A stretch of 64,000 bases of DNA from Haliclystus octoradiatus (lineage: Eukaryota > Cnidaria > Staurozoa > Stauromedusae > Haliclystidae): contig OU744449.1 of NCBI GenBank assembly GCA_916610825.1, positions 4,257,243-4,321,242 of the forward strand, given 5' to 3'. The translations under genes and the position numbers were made by a program. Positions within the stretch are counted from its first letter, which is position 1. The number at the start of each line of letters is the position of its first letter. Shown here one piece after another: positions 1 through 14,045 of the stretch. A model generated the notes under the pieces. It searched no databases, was not told the origin of the DNA, and worked only from the letters and a program-made list of their open reading frames with translations.

Positions 1-2702
1 ATTATTGTAGTACCCATTTTTCATAGAAAACAATCGGGAAAAATCGCCAGAGAAAGCTACGAGAAAGTCAGTTGCAATTAATTGCTAAATATATCAGGTA
101 ATATGCTTATGTATTGAAATAAGGAAATCATTCTACGAGTCTATGACTACAATCAACAATTTCATATTAGAGAACGCTTTTGCCTGACGACTCGTCTCGT
201 AATTGTCAATTCCTAGTCGTTGTCATAATAGGAAATACTGAGACATTTTGCACACTTTTCACACCGATATTTTTTATGCCGCATATTTTGCAACTTACAA
301 GTATACTAATTATTACGTTAATTGAATATTTCATGTTTAAGCATTCAACTGGATCCTAGCCTACTTAATCAGAATTTAAAATGAAGTTGAGTTTTTGTTG
401 ATGATGATATAATGGCACCCATTGCAGGACAATCAAGTGTTACAAAACATACATGTTCCTTTAAAATAGAATAGAAACATGCAGATTTACAGTGAATTAT
501 GTAATGTAAAATAGATTTTTAAAAGTATAGCATTTGATTAAAATATTATTTATAATTAAACAACGGTTTAAATATATTTAAAATCAAATCCATGGTCATT
601 CAGATTGACAAAGCTTTTGTATCAGCGATCCAATATATGATAGAGATATAGAGAGGCAAATTTTGCATATGCAGTTATGCAGTTTGTCCTTATCTGGTGA
701 ATGATGTTCAGCACCAAGCAGAGAATAGCGTATCAATGTCATCAATCTGGTCTTGGCAGCAATCATATAATCAGCAGACACAACAGATTCGGATAGAACT
801 TTTATTTCTCTCCGTACATATCACTGTTGCATTTTTGCATTGATTAGCGCGATTCTTTCCCCGTCAAATGCAAAAACGCAACCAAATCCGTGATGTCCCA
901 AAAGGCAATGTATAGACTTTAAGTAGCACATTTTTTCGAGTTTTAATTATTTGAAATAGATAGCGGCTTTATTACGTCGGTGTTTTATTAAATAGAGAAA
1001 GTAAAAAACATTTGATACCTTGTCACCTCTGATGTGAAAAGCAGCTGATCTATATAAAACGCATGCGTACAATATCACTCAAAGTCAACTTGTTTGAATT
1101 TTAAATCGGATTATTATGATTTAAGAAAGATTATGAGATTTAGCATTAAAGTGTTATAAAACAAAACAAATTGAATGCTCATTTTGATAAAATTATTTCA
1201 TGGCAGGTGAAATAAACGTAATCACAATCAATCCACATGAAATACACAAAATAATACCATGCCGAATTACAATATTTGACGCATTTTAATAATAATAATA
1301 CAAAGTAGGCGGTAACATTATGTTGAATACTGAATAAACCGCCTATTTTTTATAATTCTGATAATTATTTGGCACACAAATCATGCATGAAATCATTTCA
1401 AATACAGCTGACAAAGGAATTTCAACACGCTTATATCAATATATATAATACTCGATATGAATTTCAAAAACTCTGGGGATAACAATAAGAGGCCCTGGGG
1501 GATCCGACTATTTCTTATTTTTATCTACGTTTTTCAAATGTTTCTTATTGAGCTTTTTCGCATCGGCCATGCTGAATGTGGCATAACAATACATCGCTGG
1601 GGCCACGGTGTTTTCAAAATACACCACCGTGACCCTGGTTATGCAATCTTTTCTTTTATATAATTCTCGAAGAACTCATTTTGAACCTGTTAATAATTAG
1701 AAGATATTTTCAAATATTTCAAAAATTGAAATGATCCATTTTGATGTTTTTGATAATATTGAGAATAATTCAAAAATAAGAACATGCTCTGTCCAAATTG
1801 AAAATTTTTTCATATTTCATCATAAATATCTTTAAACATTGAATTTTTCCTTCGACTTTTGGACCCTGCTTTTGAAACAATATTTCATAATTCAAACACC
1901 CCTGAAGGGGGCCTCAACTAAATACACCCCTCTAAATATATACATACTAGCAAATCAAAATACCGCATATTTTATTCGAATTCACATACAAACACGATCA
2001 TTTATATGTGAGCAAAAGTTGTGTGTTTATATTTGAAACGTTGTGACGAATGATTGAGGAAGACGCACTTTTTATTTGTACTTCATGAGAAATACAGTAC
2101 ATGCAATTTGTCAATGGCTTAGAATGATAGAGATCTTTCAAACGATAGAGAAGTTAGAAAGGCAATTTCTCAGCTGCTTATAATCCATCAATCGGTAGCT
2201 CATAGATTAAACTTATTTATCAAAGTGTTGTTATAACAAGCGTAAACATTGAAATTTAGATTGTCGGCATATATTGTCTACCATGCATGCTCAAAATAGG
2301 TTTTGAGTTTTATCTGATTAGAAATCCAGAGAAAATTACGCATGTAATATTTCATGCACTAACAAATAGATAGGCGTGATATCATGACGCCTCATGATTA
2401 CCGAGTTTGCAGATGTACACTTGTAGTATAGGATTATCATATTTCTGCTCCACCCCTGTGTAATCAGAATGCACAAAGATCACCGCCCAAATAAGAATGT
2501 TGTTTGTTATGTATAAGACACACCCTTTCTACATGTGCTCCACCCAATCAACTAAAGCGTTACATTCCATTGTGAAAATCGTTACCCATTAGTCCTAGAA
2601 AAGTAGGAAATAGAAAGTGGTCGATTAGAGGTTTACTAATATTATCCCATGTAGAGATAGAGATATAATACTTGGTTGAAACTATGAAAGTGTATTGGGT
2701 AC
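1..2702. other. Intergenic, no gene seen
   Basis: AT-rich sequence without a coding region that I can support. The open frames here are all under 70 codons, as expected by chance at this base composition. No RNA gene or recognisable transposon was seen. Confidence 0.6.
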
Positions 2703-2993
2703 TTAGTGTATCATAAGTAGGAATTAGAATTATAAAAGGCAAGACATGGTAGAAGACGGAGCATTTCACTTGCCGTCAGAGGGCGTCTGCATTGGATGCT
2801 TAGTGTATCAGAAGCAGATATGAGAATTATAAAAGGCAAGACATGGTAGAAGACGGAATATTTCACTTGCCGTTAGGGAACGTCCGCATTGGATGCTTAG
2901 TATATCAAAAGCAGATAGGAGAATTATAAAAGGCAAGGCATGATAGAAGACGGAATATTTCACTTGCCGTTAGGGAGCGTTCGCAATTTACGT
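2703..2993. repeat. 97-bp tandem repeat, three copies
   Basis: Three head-to-tail copies start at 2703, 2800 and 2897 with an exact 97-bp period. Each begins TTAGTGTATC or TTAGTATATC, passes through TTATAAAAGGCAAG and ends TTTCACTTGCCGT. Copies differ by a few substitutions. A run of about eleven G follows at 3009-3020. Confidence 0.9.
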
Positions 2994-3020
2994 CAACCAT
3001 GCAACGATGGGGGGGGGGGG

Positions 3021-4183
3021 GTTATGAAAGTTGACAGCCTGTATTAGATGTTCAAAAAAATCAAAGATGTTATACTATATGCTCATTTCTGAGTTCTAGT
3101 TCAATTGCAGTAAGAAACTGTACCTGACACTTGAACAGTATGTTTTTTTACCTCATTTGACTCCCGTTTGAAGTGCTCGTGTGTAAATAGTAGTGTAATG
3201 CTGTATTGACTTGCAAACTAATACAATTGTTTACAATGCCCTATTAGTATTAGACGTCCTGATACTTCTTCTCCGCCCCTCCTTGGCATTGTCATTGTTT
3301 ACTTTGGTACATTGATAAATAATATTTACACGCATTAGAAACGCGACATACGCTATTACATCACTGTATACGCCTCCTGCACGTGTACTGCATTACAAAG
3401 TATTGTTTGTATGTATTGCTGGTAATCAAGCCCAAGGCTTATGAAGTTTCTTAAAATGCTATATAGAGCTGAAACGTATAAGTGTAAGTTATACAAGCGC
3501 TCATTGATAGATAATACAATTTTTAGCACGACATTCCATACATACAACAATAGTTGTATTCAATGTCATAAAATGGATAAGGAATTTTTTTATTATTATA
3601 TATATCAAAGTTCTAATAGAATAATGATGATTAGAAATTGCAAGTAAAATTATATCAGATTTTAAATTACCGTAAAATATTGACACAAGTGTCATAATCA
3701 GAGCTTCCTATGGGTACCTTAACAATGCCTGCATTAAAACTCTGCAAAACGGCGTTCTCTTGCCTTATCTACTATTAAATCTGTTATTGACGTAAATCTA
3801 CCTCATGCTTGTAATAAATCACCTGTCTTGATTTTAATGATTGATTGTATACAGTGCAATATTATTTTTTTACTAGATTGTCGTATTCGGATATCTTCGA
3901 GTCGGGAAGCAATCGGCGATAACGATTCTATAGGTCGTAATTCTTAACAAACATTTATTGCCCTTTAATCGCGTTGATTATGTTTAGTGCGAATTGTATT
4001 TATTGATCCAAACACTTTCATGTATGATAATGTACATTTTACATGCTAATCTTAAATCAGTACCAGCGTATGTCAATCGTTCCTTTGCGACTAGAAGACG
4101 TTATTCTTTGCTCTCCAAATCAGCAGCTGGGCATTTGTCAACATTGTTGCCTAAACGAAATATACAATTTTTGCTCAACTATG
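3021..4183. other. Intergenic, no gene seen
   Basis: No feature I can support. Short open frames on both strands overlap each other and look like chance. Confidence 0.55.
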
Positions 4184-4457
4184 AGGCCTGGTTCAAACGC
4201 TGTTCCTTACATGTGCCGATCCGTTCCCGGTTGATAACGCCTTCAGATCGACTACATCAACAATTCGGTTTCAGATACTTCCTAGGATTTCAAACATGAA
4301 TTCACACCCGATGAAGACGTTCGGAACGCTGAACAAGGTCCAATTATTGAATGCGTTCTTATTCGTTTCATATACACTGTTCTGAAGTCGGTCTTTGATT
4401 TTTGGCTAGAGTATAATAGGATTGGCACATGTTCAGAAAGGCGTATGAACCAGGCCT
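4184..4457. mobile_element. Small non-autonomous TIR element (MITE-like)
   Basis: Imperfect terminal inverted repeats of about 33 bp. The left end reads AGGCCTGGTTCAAACGC and the right end, reverse-complemented, reads AGGCCTGGTTCATACGC. Both continue to ACATGTGCC. The element is about 274 bp with no coding potential. I could not find a convincing target-site duplication, so the superfamily is unassigned. Confidence 0.7.
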
Positions 4458-6429
4458 AAGCCTGATTGTTGCTTGGATTAGTAGGCACCTTAGGCATTCA
4501 CAAACGATATCAATCAGTTATCAATATGCTCTCTGGTTTTAATTAATTTGCATCAGATTCAATATAGACATGATCGGATCTCAGACCATCTACTAAGTAA
4601 TCGTATGCCGCATGAAACTTGTACCAGATTTAAGTGCATGAATTTGAACTGTATAGTATCAAGCAGGTCTTCCCATGTGAACACGCACGCAAGGCACACA
4701 CTTTCTCTACGACACGACTTCCACGTGATTATTAATGTTTTGGATCTGATACAGGTCGCGTGGCTTACAGTAATCCGTCGTGGTCGAACGAACAACGACG
4801 CGTCATGATTTAAAGTGTACATGATATATACAATAGGCAGTCTCGGCGTTGTATTGTTCGCGATGTTTTTCTGTCGCGTGCGAAGTCTATAGAATAACAC
4901 TGTTTATTAACAATTGTTTTTATAGACATCAAATCTATCAAGTATTATACAAACCTCGTCGCATTTTCTATTAATACTAATCTACTCTTTCTTACTTATC
5001 AAGAAATTTAGCGTTTTTATCTCTATCGTTGTTATTAATGAATTAAGAAATAAATTGCAAAGCGATAAATAAAGAAATCAAAATTGTTTCATTGTTAAAA
5101 TGTATCTTTCATAACAAATTATATTTTGTGTAACAACAATCAATCCATTCTATTTTAATCTTGATATTATTTCAGTGGATGTCTGATTTCTATAGAGTGT
5201 TTTAATTCTTATTATATTTGATTCAATTTTTATGAAAGACAATTTATGACTTTTACAACACATTTTGGGATGTACGATTATATCTAAATGTAACTATCAG
5301 TAACTTATCAATAGTGCATTACAATGATCAATTTATATTTTGAAATATATACAGACGCAAGAAAAAATTATACTTGTTACCAAATTTTGAAAATTAAGAA
5401 TTTTTTCGAATTTTTCAAATTTCTCCTGAATGTAAAATTAAAAAAAAAAAATGAATTGCGACATTTTTAATAATATTTTTATTTTTAACTGTTGCAATTT
5501 ACTTTTTGAAAATATTAAATAGAAGATTTCTATTACGAAAATTAAAATCTTCATAAAAATCAAATGGTCATTTTATTTTGAACCTTGTCTCATATTTGAA
5601 GTATTATTTTATTCAAATAATTAGTAGTTTTAATATAGTATTTTGATCATTCATAATTTAATTTTAATTCTTATATAAAAATTTGAAATGAAAATTCAAA
5701 AATGATGCTGACTCAATAAAAAAAAATATTATTTGAAAAACACAATTTATTTTTGTCGTGCAAAATCAAAGTTTACATAAAGGTGTTATTTATCCATGTA
5801 ATACGTATTCTACTTATATATCAAAGTAACAAAACCCTCAATATTTATTAAGTTGACAAATTGAGTTACACTATTGTAATGATATCTTAAATCCCCTCGC
5901 GGACACAATTAACTCAATTTTAAAATATTATATCCACCTGCCACGTCAATAAAGAAAAATACCAATTATAACAAAATTAATGATTTTATAATTAATCAAG
6001 ATTATTTATTATTTTTCCAAATAAAGAAAACTTTACAGTATAATAAAAACACTGATTTTAATAGATTAATCATCTATATTTATTCTTAATTTATTCTCAC
6101 TACAAAAACATTAATGCTGTTAAATAATGTCAGCGTTGTGTGTTTATGGGTCAGCGGTGTTACATGGAAATCTACTTGATATTATAATTACATGCTGAAT
6201 GTATCAAAATCATGCTTGTTTGTGATTGGTTAAAATTTGTAATAAAAGAAGAACTAAGCAGATTGCTCTTTTCCCAAGTGAACTTTTGATTGAGTATTAC
6301 GAAACGATAGCCTCTTTAAGCCATATACTGTATTTTTGATGTGAAAAGAAAAGTTTTTACAGTATAACACGCGTTGAAATTCACACACAAATCAAATCTT
6401 TATTCAACTATACATATATTTAAATCAAT
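4458..6429. other. Intergenic / upstream region of PTF1A
   Basis: AT-rich with no supported gene. A CCAAT-type word (ATTGG) lies near 6222 and a weak AATAAAAG A/T box near 6241, about 190 bp before the PTF1A start codon. Neither is strong enough to call a promoter. The 113-codon minus-strand frame near 4.6-4.9 kb has no recognisable similarity. Confidence 0.45.
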
Positions 6430-8486
6430 ATGTCGAATGATATATTCTTTCAATCATTACCCGTATTACAGCATCCAAGTTTTGCCAATTTTCTTTCTGG
6501 TCATTATTTAAATAATAATTTATTAACTGCTGATCGTCGTAAACGACCCAAATCAAATATCCATTACGTTCATCAAAGACAAGCTGCCAACCAAAGAGAA
6601 AGAAAACGAATGCAATGTATTAATGAAGCATTTGAAGGATTAAGAAGCCATATACCAACATTGCCATATGAGAAACGATTATCTAAAGTAGATACTTTAC
6701 GTTTAGCTATTAATTATATCCATTTTTTGTCTGATTTGGTTAATTCAGATGACAAAGCTAATCCAAAACATTTATTAAGTTCTGAAAATAATCAACGAAA
6801 AGTGATTATATGTCATCGTGGAAAATGTAAGTTGAATTAAAAAAAATATTTATATTCTATACTATGTGTTTATTCTATACCATGTGGTATGTTTTTAATT
6901 GTATTCTGTCTGCTGATCGTTTAACAACGTGAAACTTCAAGTAACAGCAAAAATGGTGTGTCTTTCTTTAAACTATTATTAAGTATTCTATACTATTGAT
7001 TTTTTTGTTTTATTTGCAATATCTTAGGACTAATATTCTTGAAAATTAAGATGGAAAATAAAAATAATTGGATGTCTTATTAATTCTTATGAAAATCTTG
7101 TTTCATTACTTACATGATTCGTTCCTAGATGCACTTATATTTTTTACTGATTTTAAGTAAGCAAATGCGATGATGTATGGATTTCCTGGTCGCATGGTAT
7201 ATACTATATCACCCAGCTTTCCTTGAATATCATACGCATTTGTTGCTAAATTGTATCTTCAGTAATTATCATGTTACCCGTAACGACATTATATTGATAA
7301 AGATTGAAATTTTTATTTTTGGTATTCAATATATTTCAAATGTTAACTTTCAATTTCTATTTTGCTTGAAGATTTTTATTCAGAAAAACATCAATTGCAT
7401 CAATATTTATTATCATCTATTCTTTTCAATACTATTGAAATTATATTTCTAATTATAATTGTGGTTTAGAAATTTGTTTTACTTTCTCTAATTTTAAAAT
7501 TATATGAAAAGAAAACAGAATTTTTGTTCAAAAATTTTTACGGACGACGGTGTACTTTTTTAGTTAATTTTCAAAATATCTATCATATTTTCCCGCATTT
7601 TTATTATTGGACCCTATTTTACTATAAAATGCTTTAAACAACCTTTTTAGAATTTGATGTCGTGAACAAGTGCTTTTTCCAAAATAAATGCCAATTAATA
7701 TATATTCAAGTACAGTTCTGATAAAAAAAGTAAAAGTCACGACTCACGAAAGAATAATGCATTTGAGTATTATTTTTATCCAAAAATTTTGTTAAATTTA
7801 TAAAATCAAGCCACTTCTACCCTGCCTTACACCGACGTTTGCATGAATATAAATTACCTTTAATAATAACTTTTTTTGTCGGAAATGAAAAATTGGAAAT
7901 CTAAAAATTTTGATAAATTCTTACTATTTGAAACTTTTCTGTCGATAATTATTTTTGTTTAGCTTATTTGAATGCCTAGCCTAGTATTTTGAACATTGTC
8001 TGTTGTAATGAGTTCGAGTTACGGTAAATACGTACACAAGATGAAAGTGTATATTAAATATGGAAGGTATATTGAAGAAGATCTTTCAAAAAAAATTGGC
8101 TTACTTCAGACTGGACTGACTACGCTTCTATTCTGATGTTTCTATTTTATGACATGTTATATATCAAACTTAACGACGGATAATTCTAAAATGCTATGGG
8201 GAATATTGTGCCCTTTAGTTTAATTATGTATGTATAATTTTTGAAGATAAATCTATAACATATGAAGAAAGTGTATGCTTTTGATTTTACACTTTTGTCC
8301 AATTTATAACAATTATAATCATTTTTTTCTTTGTTCTTCCTGTTAGGTGATGGTAATCAATTCGGTCTTCCTCCTTTAGCCGGACATTCATTATCATGGT
8401 CAGATTCAAAAGCAGCTACAAATATAATTAATCAATGTGTAAAAACAAGAAAGATATGGAGACCTGAAACCCCTAAAAAATCTTGA
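6430..8486 (+). CDS. PTF1A: PTF1A bHLH transcription factor, two exons
   Basis: Exons 6430-6826 and 8347-8486 (donor GTAAGT, acceptor GTTAG, phase 1) give 178 aa. The bHLH is at residues 51-103 and contains [34 protein letters not shown] and a helix 2 typical of PTF1A. After a short linker, KVIICHRG (124-131) and, from exon 2, [11 protein letters not shown] (140-150) and IWRP (169-172) match the C-terminal motifs of vertebrate PTF1A. In that family these tryptophan motifs bind RBPJ/RBPJL within the PTF1 complex. The protein is shorter than the 328-aa human one mainly because the N-terminal and linker regions are reduced. PTF1A acts in the nucleus, pairs with an E protein and specifies inhibitory neuron and pancreatic-type fates. 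The start is the first ATG of the open frame. FERD3L-type relatives lack this C-terminal block, so PTF1A is preferred. Confidence 0.95.
6827..8346 (+). other. PTF1A intron 1
   Basis: A 1,520-bp AT-rich intron with no recognisable nested gene or transposon. The 91-codon open frame at 7177-7452 is very F/I/Y-rich and looks like chance. The intron sits just after the KVIICHRG motif. Confidence 0.85.
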
Positions 8487-8620
8487 CGTGTTGTTTCTAA
8501 TGTTTTTGAAAATGTGAACGCATGACGTAACCTCGTTTGTTTAAACAGACTTGAAATGTTTACGAGGTGGCAATATAATGACAGACACTTTCAAACAACA
8601 TGGCTAATATCTAAATAATA

Positions 8621-8626
8621 AATAAA
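8621..8626 (+). terminator. PTF1A polyadenylation signal (AATAAA)
   Basis: AATAAA lies 135 bp after the PTF1A stop codon in an A/T-rich stretch, a normal place for a 3' end. Several overlapping AATAAA-like words follow, so the exact site is uncertain. Confidence 0.5.
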
Positions 8627-8629
8627 ATA

Positions 8630-11600
8630 GACATTTCTAAATAAAATAGTAGAATATTATTGAAATAATGTGTATATATAGTTTATTCTAACTCTGTATA
8701 AAAGTAGGCCGGGATTTTTTATTTAGATTTTTACTTTTGAACTTGAACATAGCTATTATACTTGTAATTGTACAATTGAATATAGATCATTTTAAATATA
8801 AAAATAAAGGTTAGTGAATAAGATATGAATATTCGATATATATAATAATTATATAACTATGAACATATTCACGAATCTGTTTTTCACGGAGTATTTGACG
8901 TTAGCATTGCACCATATACTCAAATAGTTCATCACAGGACATAGGGTCCCAAATTAGAATACGGCATTTGTTTGTTGAAAATCAGAGTGAAACATGTAAT
9001 TAATCATCTTAAAATGAATAAAAGATAGTCTATATCATATTGTTGTCTTATTATACAAAAATCTCTTGTCTAATCTTTGTGTACCTCTTTAATGAAGAAA
9101 ATGGGACTTGGGCGTGGCATATAGGGTGAACGCCACTCTAAAGGCAAACAGTGCTCTACCTTTTAATGTTAAATGACTGATATAAATGACTCTTAAGAAT
9201 CAATTAGAAATCAAACTAACCGCTAGTATTAATTATATTTGCCTAGACAACGTTGAGTAGTATTTGAAGGAGTAGCAAAGAAGGTGATTGGCTAGAAACA
9301 GTGACAATTTAAGCACGTGATTTTGACCATCGTGTAAGATTCAAACAACCTTCAGTATTTCTAATCTTTCAATACTCTTGCTATTGTCTAGTTAACAACA
9401 ACAGAACGATGCGACAATGTGCTCAAAACAAATAAAAAAATGATTGAAAAATAGTTAAACTATACTTCACCACGTTCCGTGAAATGACAATTCAATGTCA
9501 GAAACTCAGTTGAAGGATTGGCCTAGAACTAAAGGTGGCTATTGTTCTATTGTTCAGCATTCAGAGAGAGAATGATATCAACTTTGAACTTCTAACATCG
9601 ATTTTGTGTATTACATAAGAAAAAGAGCAATGTTTTCAAATGTTAGAATTAGGGCGTTGATGTTCCTTTGACCCCTCTAAAAAAGGGGAGGTCTATATAG
9701 TTTTATCCATGTGACTATTAAACATATCCACGAGTTGAACAGCGGTCAATGTGACAACATTCTATTGTGTTGACTGATCAGAGCACATTTTATGCTTGAT
9801 CATATTCATAGAACTGTGATTTCATTTCTATACTTTAGACTGCAAAACGACCAACGTGTTTTAATTTTAATGTTTGATTCATGAGAAATATAATTGGAAA
9901 TTCGTGAAATCAGAACATGAATTTGATACTTTGATAGAAATTTTCAGAAAGATTGATTATTATACACATGAAATTAATTTATAATAACATAAATATTTAA
10001 GTACTTTGTCACTATTGTATTAACTGCATGAGTGATTGAGTATGATATACAATCACTCAGTATACAGATATATCAGACATATCGGACACTGACGTAATTA
10101 TCAAACGTGCCACACTCACTGCATTTCAATTGCTTTTTGAAAAGCATTTTGTAGTAGGCTAAACACAGACTGTTATATTTCATTTTCAACTTTGTTCTGT
10201 TGCTTGAATTTAATTAGAGTTTGACCTAGATAATCATCTTAAATCAGGGAAACCGATTTAAACAAAAATTTTGGAATATAATTTTAAAAGAGGTTACATA
10301 TTTCAATAGAATATTAAAGATATACCGTATGTTATCAATTGTCCTTTGATTGTCCTAGATCATTTTACAACATGTGTCCTGACATTTTTGGTATATGATT
10401 ACTCAATCAATGTGGCCAAGATAATCATATTGGCATAGCTTTGCCGATGAAAGCATCATCCGCTTTGATGTTTTTCACGTAACCTTGTATTATTAGAGAC
10501 AGTTTGTCTAAAAACTTCCAAGATAAATGTAGAAGTTTCCAAATTTTGAAAGCATCTCGATTTCGGTATTCCAGAACACTGTAAAACCTTGACTATGTTA
10601 TCAATAAATGATCTGAATGCGTTATCTTGCTAAAAAGTGCATAATAATTACTACTTCGCAAAGCACAAATCAAGCGAAATCATCAAAAGTATTCAACAAA
10701 AATATTGGTACATATCGCCTTGGTCTCGGACCATTTGTTTTATTTGCTCCCCGCTCTTAAAGAGATTAGTTAATTATTAAAACTCACAGGGTATTTTATT
10801 TATCGATCTATTGGATATAATTGAATTGCTTTCCTCATTCTATGTTAATATGTACGTCGTATATATATATATACACACATGTAAGACAAATCATAAATAC
10901 GCTTCAATTATTTATCACAAATCAAAATAAAGAATATTCACGGGTATCCCACAGAGGCATGATAATAAGTTTCCACTGTGACATTCTTATAAGTATATTT
11001 ACAGTCTATTCATTTCAAGCAAAGCCGAACATAAAAGGATATTATCAACGACATAATTATGTAACAGAATTGAATTATCATAATAAATGTGAATAAGAGG
11101 CTATCCTCTATATATTACGTCATCCTTTGCGAAAAATCGAATAGGGTTTCTTAATATTGAGAATATCTATATATACGACTTACATCAAGATATTTAGGCT
11201 GATGTTTGAAACGTTCATTTCTAATGAGTAATGTAGTCTGTCATTGAAGCCGTTTGAACGACAAAGACTCATACCTTAAAGTAGTCGTTTAGTAGATCTA
11301 AATGTAGAAATGGACCTGTTTAGTGCAAATGTTCTCATCTAAAATCGCTTGAATACGGTCAGATTTTTAATGACAACCATGTAGTTAAGTATTTCAGTTT
11401 ATTCCTCGACATAATTCCTGATCTTCAAATTGAATTACGGTCTTCGTGTTATAATTCCATCTGTATCATCAATTATAGTGATTATTATAAATAGTTGTTC
11501 CTGCATGCTAGTAGCAACATCAAGAAAGACTTAGGCAGATGAAGATGTATTAAAGATGTATCGGCTCTAATCATATTGAAATGTTTACTTTCAAATGCGA

Positions 11601-13534
11601 ACTTTCAAATCAACTTCTGTAAATGATATCCTTGTGGTCTGTAGATAATAGAATGTAGGCTTTCTCAGCGATTCTTGGTTCGGCTCTTATGTTCGACCTT
11701 TTATGTTCGGCTCTATCTGTATCATTCGCCTGTTGAAATTGGTTGGCAAATTTGAAGCAGCAGCAACACGATAGCCTTTAATTTTCTGTCCAACTGATTG
11801 CATTTTGACTCCGGTCGATGAATCTCATCTATATGTCTGTATAGGACGGTTTTATGTTGTAATGGAAAGATACATGACTCTATAGCGTGTTCAATTAATT
11901 AGTTATTAGATAATTAAAACTATAATGATCTCACACGATGGCTTATGACAAGAAGAGAGAATGCTGACAAAATTATTTCATCATCATCATCATCTTCATT
12001 TCTTAGAGCTTTTTTTTCACGGGACTGTAAAACTGAATCTCATTTTTCTCCAACTCACACTATTTTACGCAAGTTAATTATATCTAATATGAGTTAATGT
12101 AGTTTTTATTGTAACGTATTAGTATTTGTTTAATAATATTGAATTAGTGAAAAAAACTAAAAAAATTAAAAGAAAAAAAATTATCTCGATCCAAAGATAT
12201 TTCACGTATTTCTTTATAGATTTTTGCGACGCCATCAAGTATTTATAGTTGCATGCCTATAGTGCCAAGTTTGCAAATCATTCCTTGTTGAATATGAGAA
12301 AAAGAATTGATAATATTGTTGATCAGATTGGAAATTTCGTACTGACCTGTTTAGTTGTAAAATTTCATCAAAATGATGATAGGCCTACCTCTTTCAAATA
12401 TCAAATAATTCAAGGAGTTATATAATATCTTGGGATTAAATAAAACAGAAACACACATAACTCAAATTAAAACTGATAAAAGTTGGCAAACGCATATAAT
12501 TTACTTTCTGATGACTTACAAATCTGAGTATTGAACCTATATACTTAGAAATTTGGGAAGTTGCTTAATATCCCCCTTCTGATACGGATGAAAAGCGGGA
12601 CATTAAGCAAGGTGGGATTATGAGAGTTTGTAAGGAGAATGGAAAATAGAAATCAGTTTTATGTGGGAATAGTAAGCAACTAAGGTGGGACATTATAAGA
12701 GGGGATATTAACCGAGTTCGACTGTACTACTTTCTTATAAAGCATGCACTTTATTATAAAAAACATTTATAGTTTTGAATTTACAATCTTTCTTACTACT
12801 TTCTTATTATTCAAATATCAAGTAGACATGGAAATTCAATTTTTCACAAATATTCTTACTAATATCATATAGTTCAAGGATTATATACGATGTTGGGATT
12901 ATTTGAAGAAAACAGAAACACAAAAAAAACGTTATACACGGTATATATATAATGTATAGATATAGTAATATGTTGCATCTTTTAAGATTTATTTAGGAAA
13001 AGCTTTTGAAATATTTATTTACATAAGTATATTTTTTTCGTGTGAAACCTCCCATCTGTTTTTGAGTCAAAATTTTTAAAATTTCACTGTGTTTGTTAGT
13101 GTTTCATTATTAACCAATCAGAACACTTTCAAATTAATAGAGATTTAATATTGAATAGCACCTGCGTAAAGTTTACACTTATCAAAAATGTTACCATGGA
13201 TGGAGGATCTATATTCTATAATAAAAATATTTACTAGAGAATAATAACATTGAAGGCTATTTAGTGAATAGTATTTGCGATACATAAACAGACTTGACCT
13301 CGTTCTGGTATGTTTCTAGTTGTATAAAGCATTATATTATATGCCCAGCTTTATAGTTGATGATGTGTTGTTGTTTCAATTTTAATGGTCAATGGAGGAG
13401 TCTAGACTGAAGTCTACTGTTTTATCCAAGAAAGGGAAGAGATCAAAACAATTAGAGTACGGGATGCTCTTTTTACGGCAATACCATATGAGTTCTAGAT
13501 ATTTAGAGCTAAGTGATAAGCAAGTGAGGCAGTA
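8630..13534. other. Intergenic, no gene seen
   Basis: About 4.9 kb without a supported gene. A (CATCAT) stretch lies near 11983. A stretch at 12560-12725 with repeated GGGACATTA-type words and TTCGACTGTA looks like an old transposon remnant that I cannot classify. Confidence 0.5.
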
Positions 13535-13725
13535 TCACCCGGGGGTAGCTCCCATATGACGGGTGATACGGCACGGGAACGAGTGTCACTCTCTCGGGTC
13601 CATATTCCAGCTGAGAAAGGTACTCTATGGGTAGGAAATGTCAGATTCTGGAACATTTTGAGTCTCCTTTTCGACAAGTTTCTAGAGAACGTGAAATTTG
13701 AAGAACTTAAACAAATTGAAATTTG
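13535..13725 (-). repeat. GGGGGTAACTCC-family repeat, copy 1
   Basis: Begins with a CCCGGGGGTAGCTCC motif and contains GGGTCCATATTCCAGCTGAGAAA, then AGATTCTGGAA, shared with copies at 42795, 43462, 59400 and 60305. The ends are rich in C/G while the body is A/T. It has no coding capacity and looks like a MITE or foldback family. Confidence 0.65.
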
Positions 13726-13825
13726 AAGAACTTTTTATAGATTGTTGAAACATTTTGGGTACTTTTCTTTTTTCCAGAGTAGCACATCCCCTCCATCGTG
13801 TATGGATAGCTGGTGTTATCCCCCG

Positions 13826-14045
13826 TGTATCACCCTATCGACGGCACCTCCCTTACGACTCCTCTATTTCTAGAAGTGGCTCTTTACGATAAGAGCAATG
13901 ATTGCAAATGCTCGTTATTGATCTCAGCCATGGCACTGCAGATCAATTTCAACAGATTTCATGGCAGATAGACCTCGATTGTCAAGGCGCAATGATGTGC
14001 CGCAGTTACTCACAATGCACCGTTCTGGACCATTTCATATAATCT
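13826..14045 (-). mobile_element. tRNA-derived SINE, truncated copy
   Basis: Shares the SINE 3' body with the copies at 22.7, 31.1 and 55.5 kb (TCTATTTCTAGA, TAAGAGCAATG, GCAGATCAATTTCAACAGATTTCATGGCAGATAG spread over the copy). The tRNA-like head is missing, so it is truncated at its 5' end. Orientation is minus. Confidence 0.75.

Noticed and set aside
4559..4900. 113-codon minus-strand open frame
   Set aside because: No recognisable domain or gene context. Several frames of this length are expected by chance in AT-rich DNA of this size.
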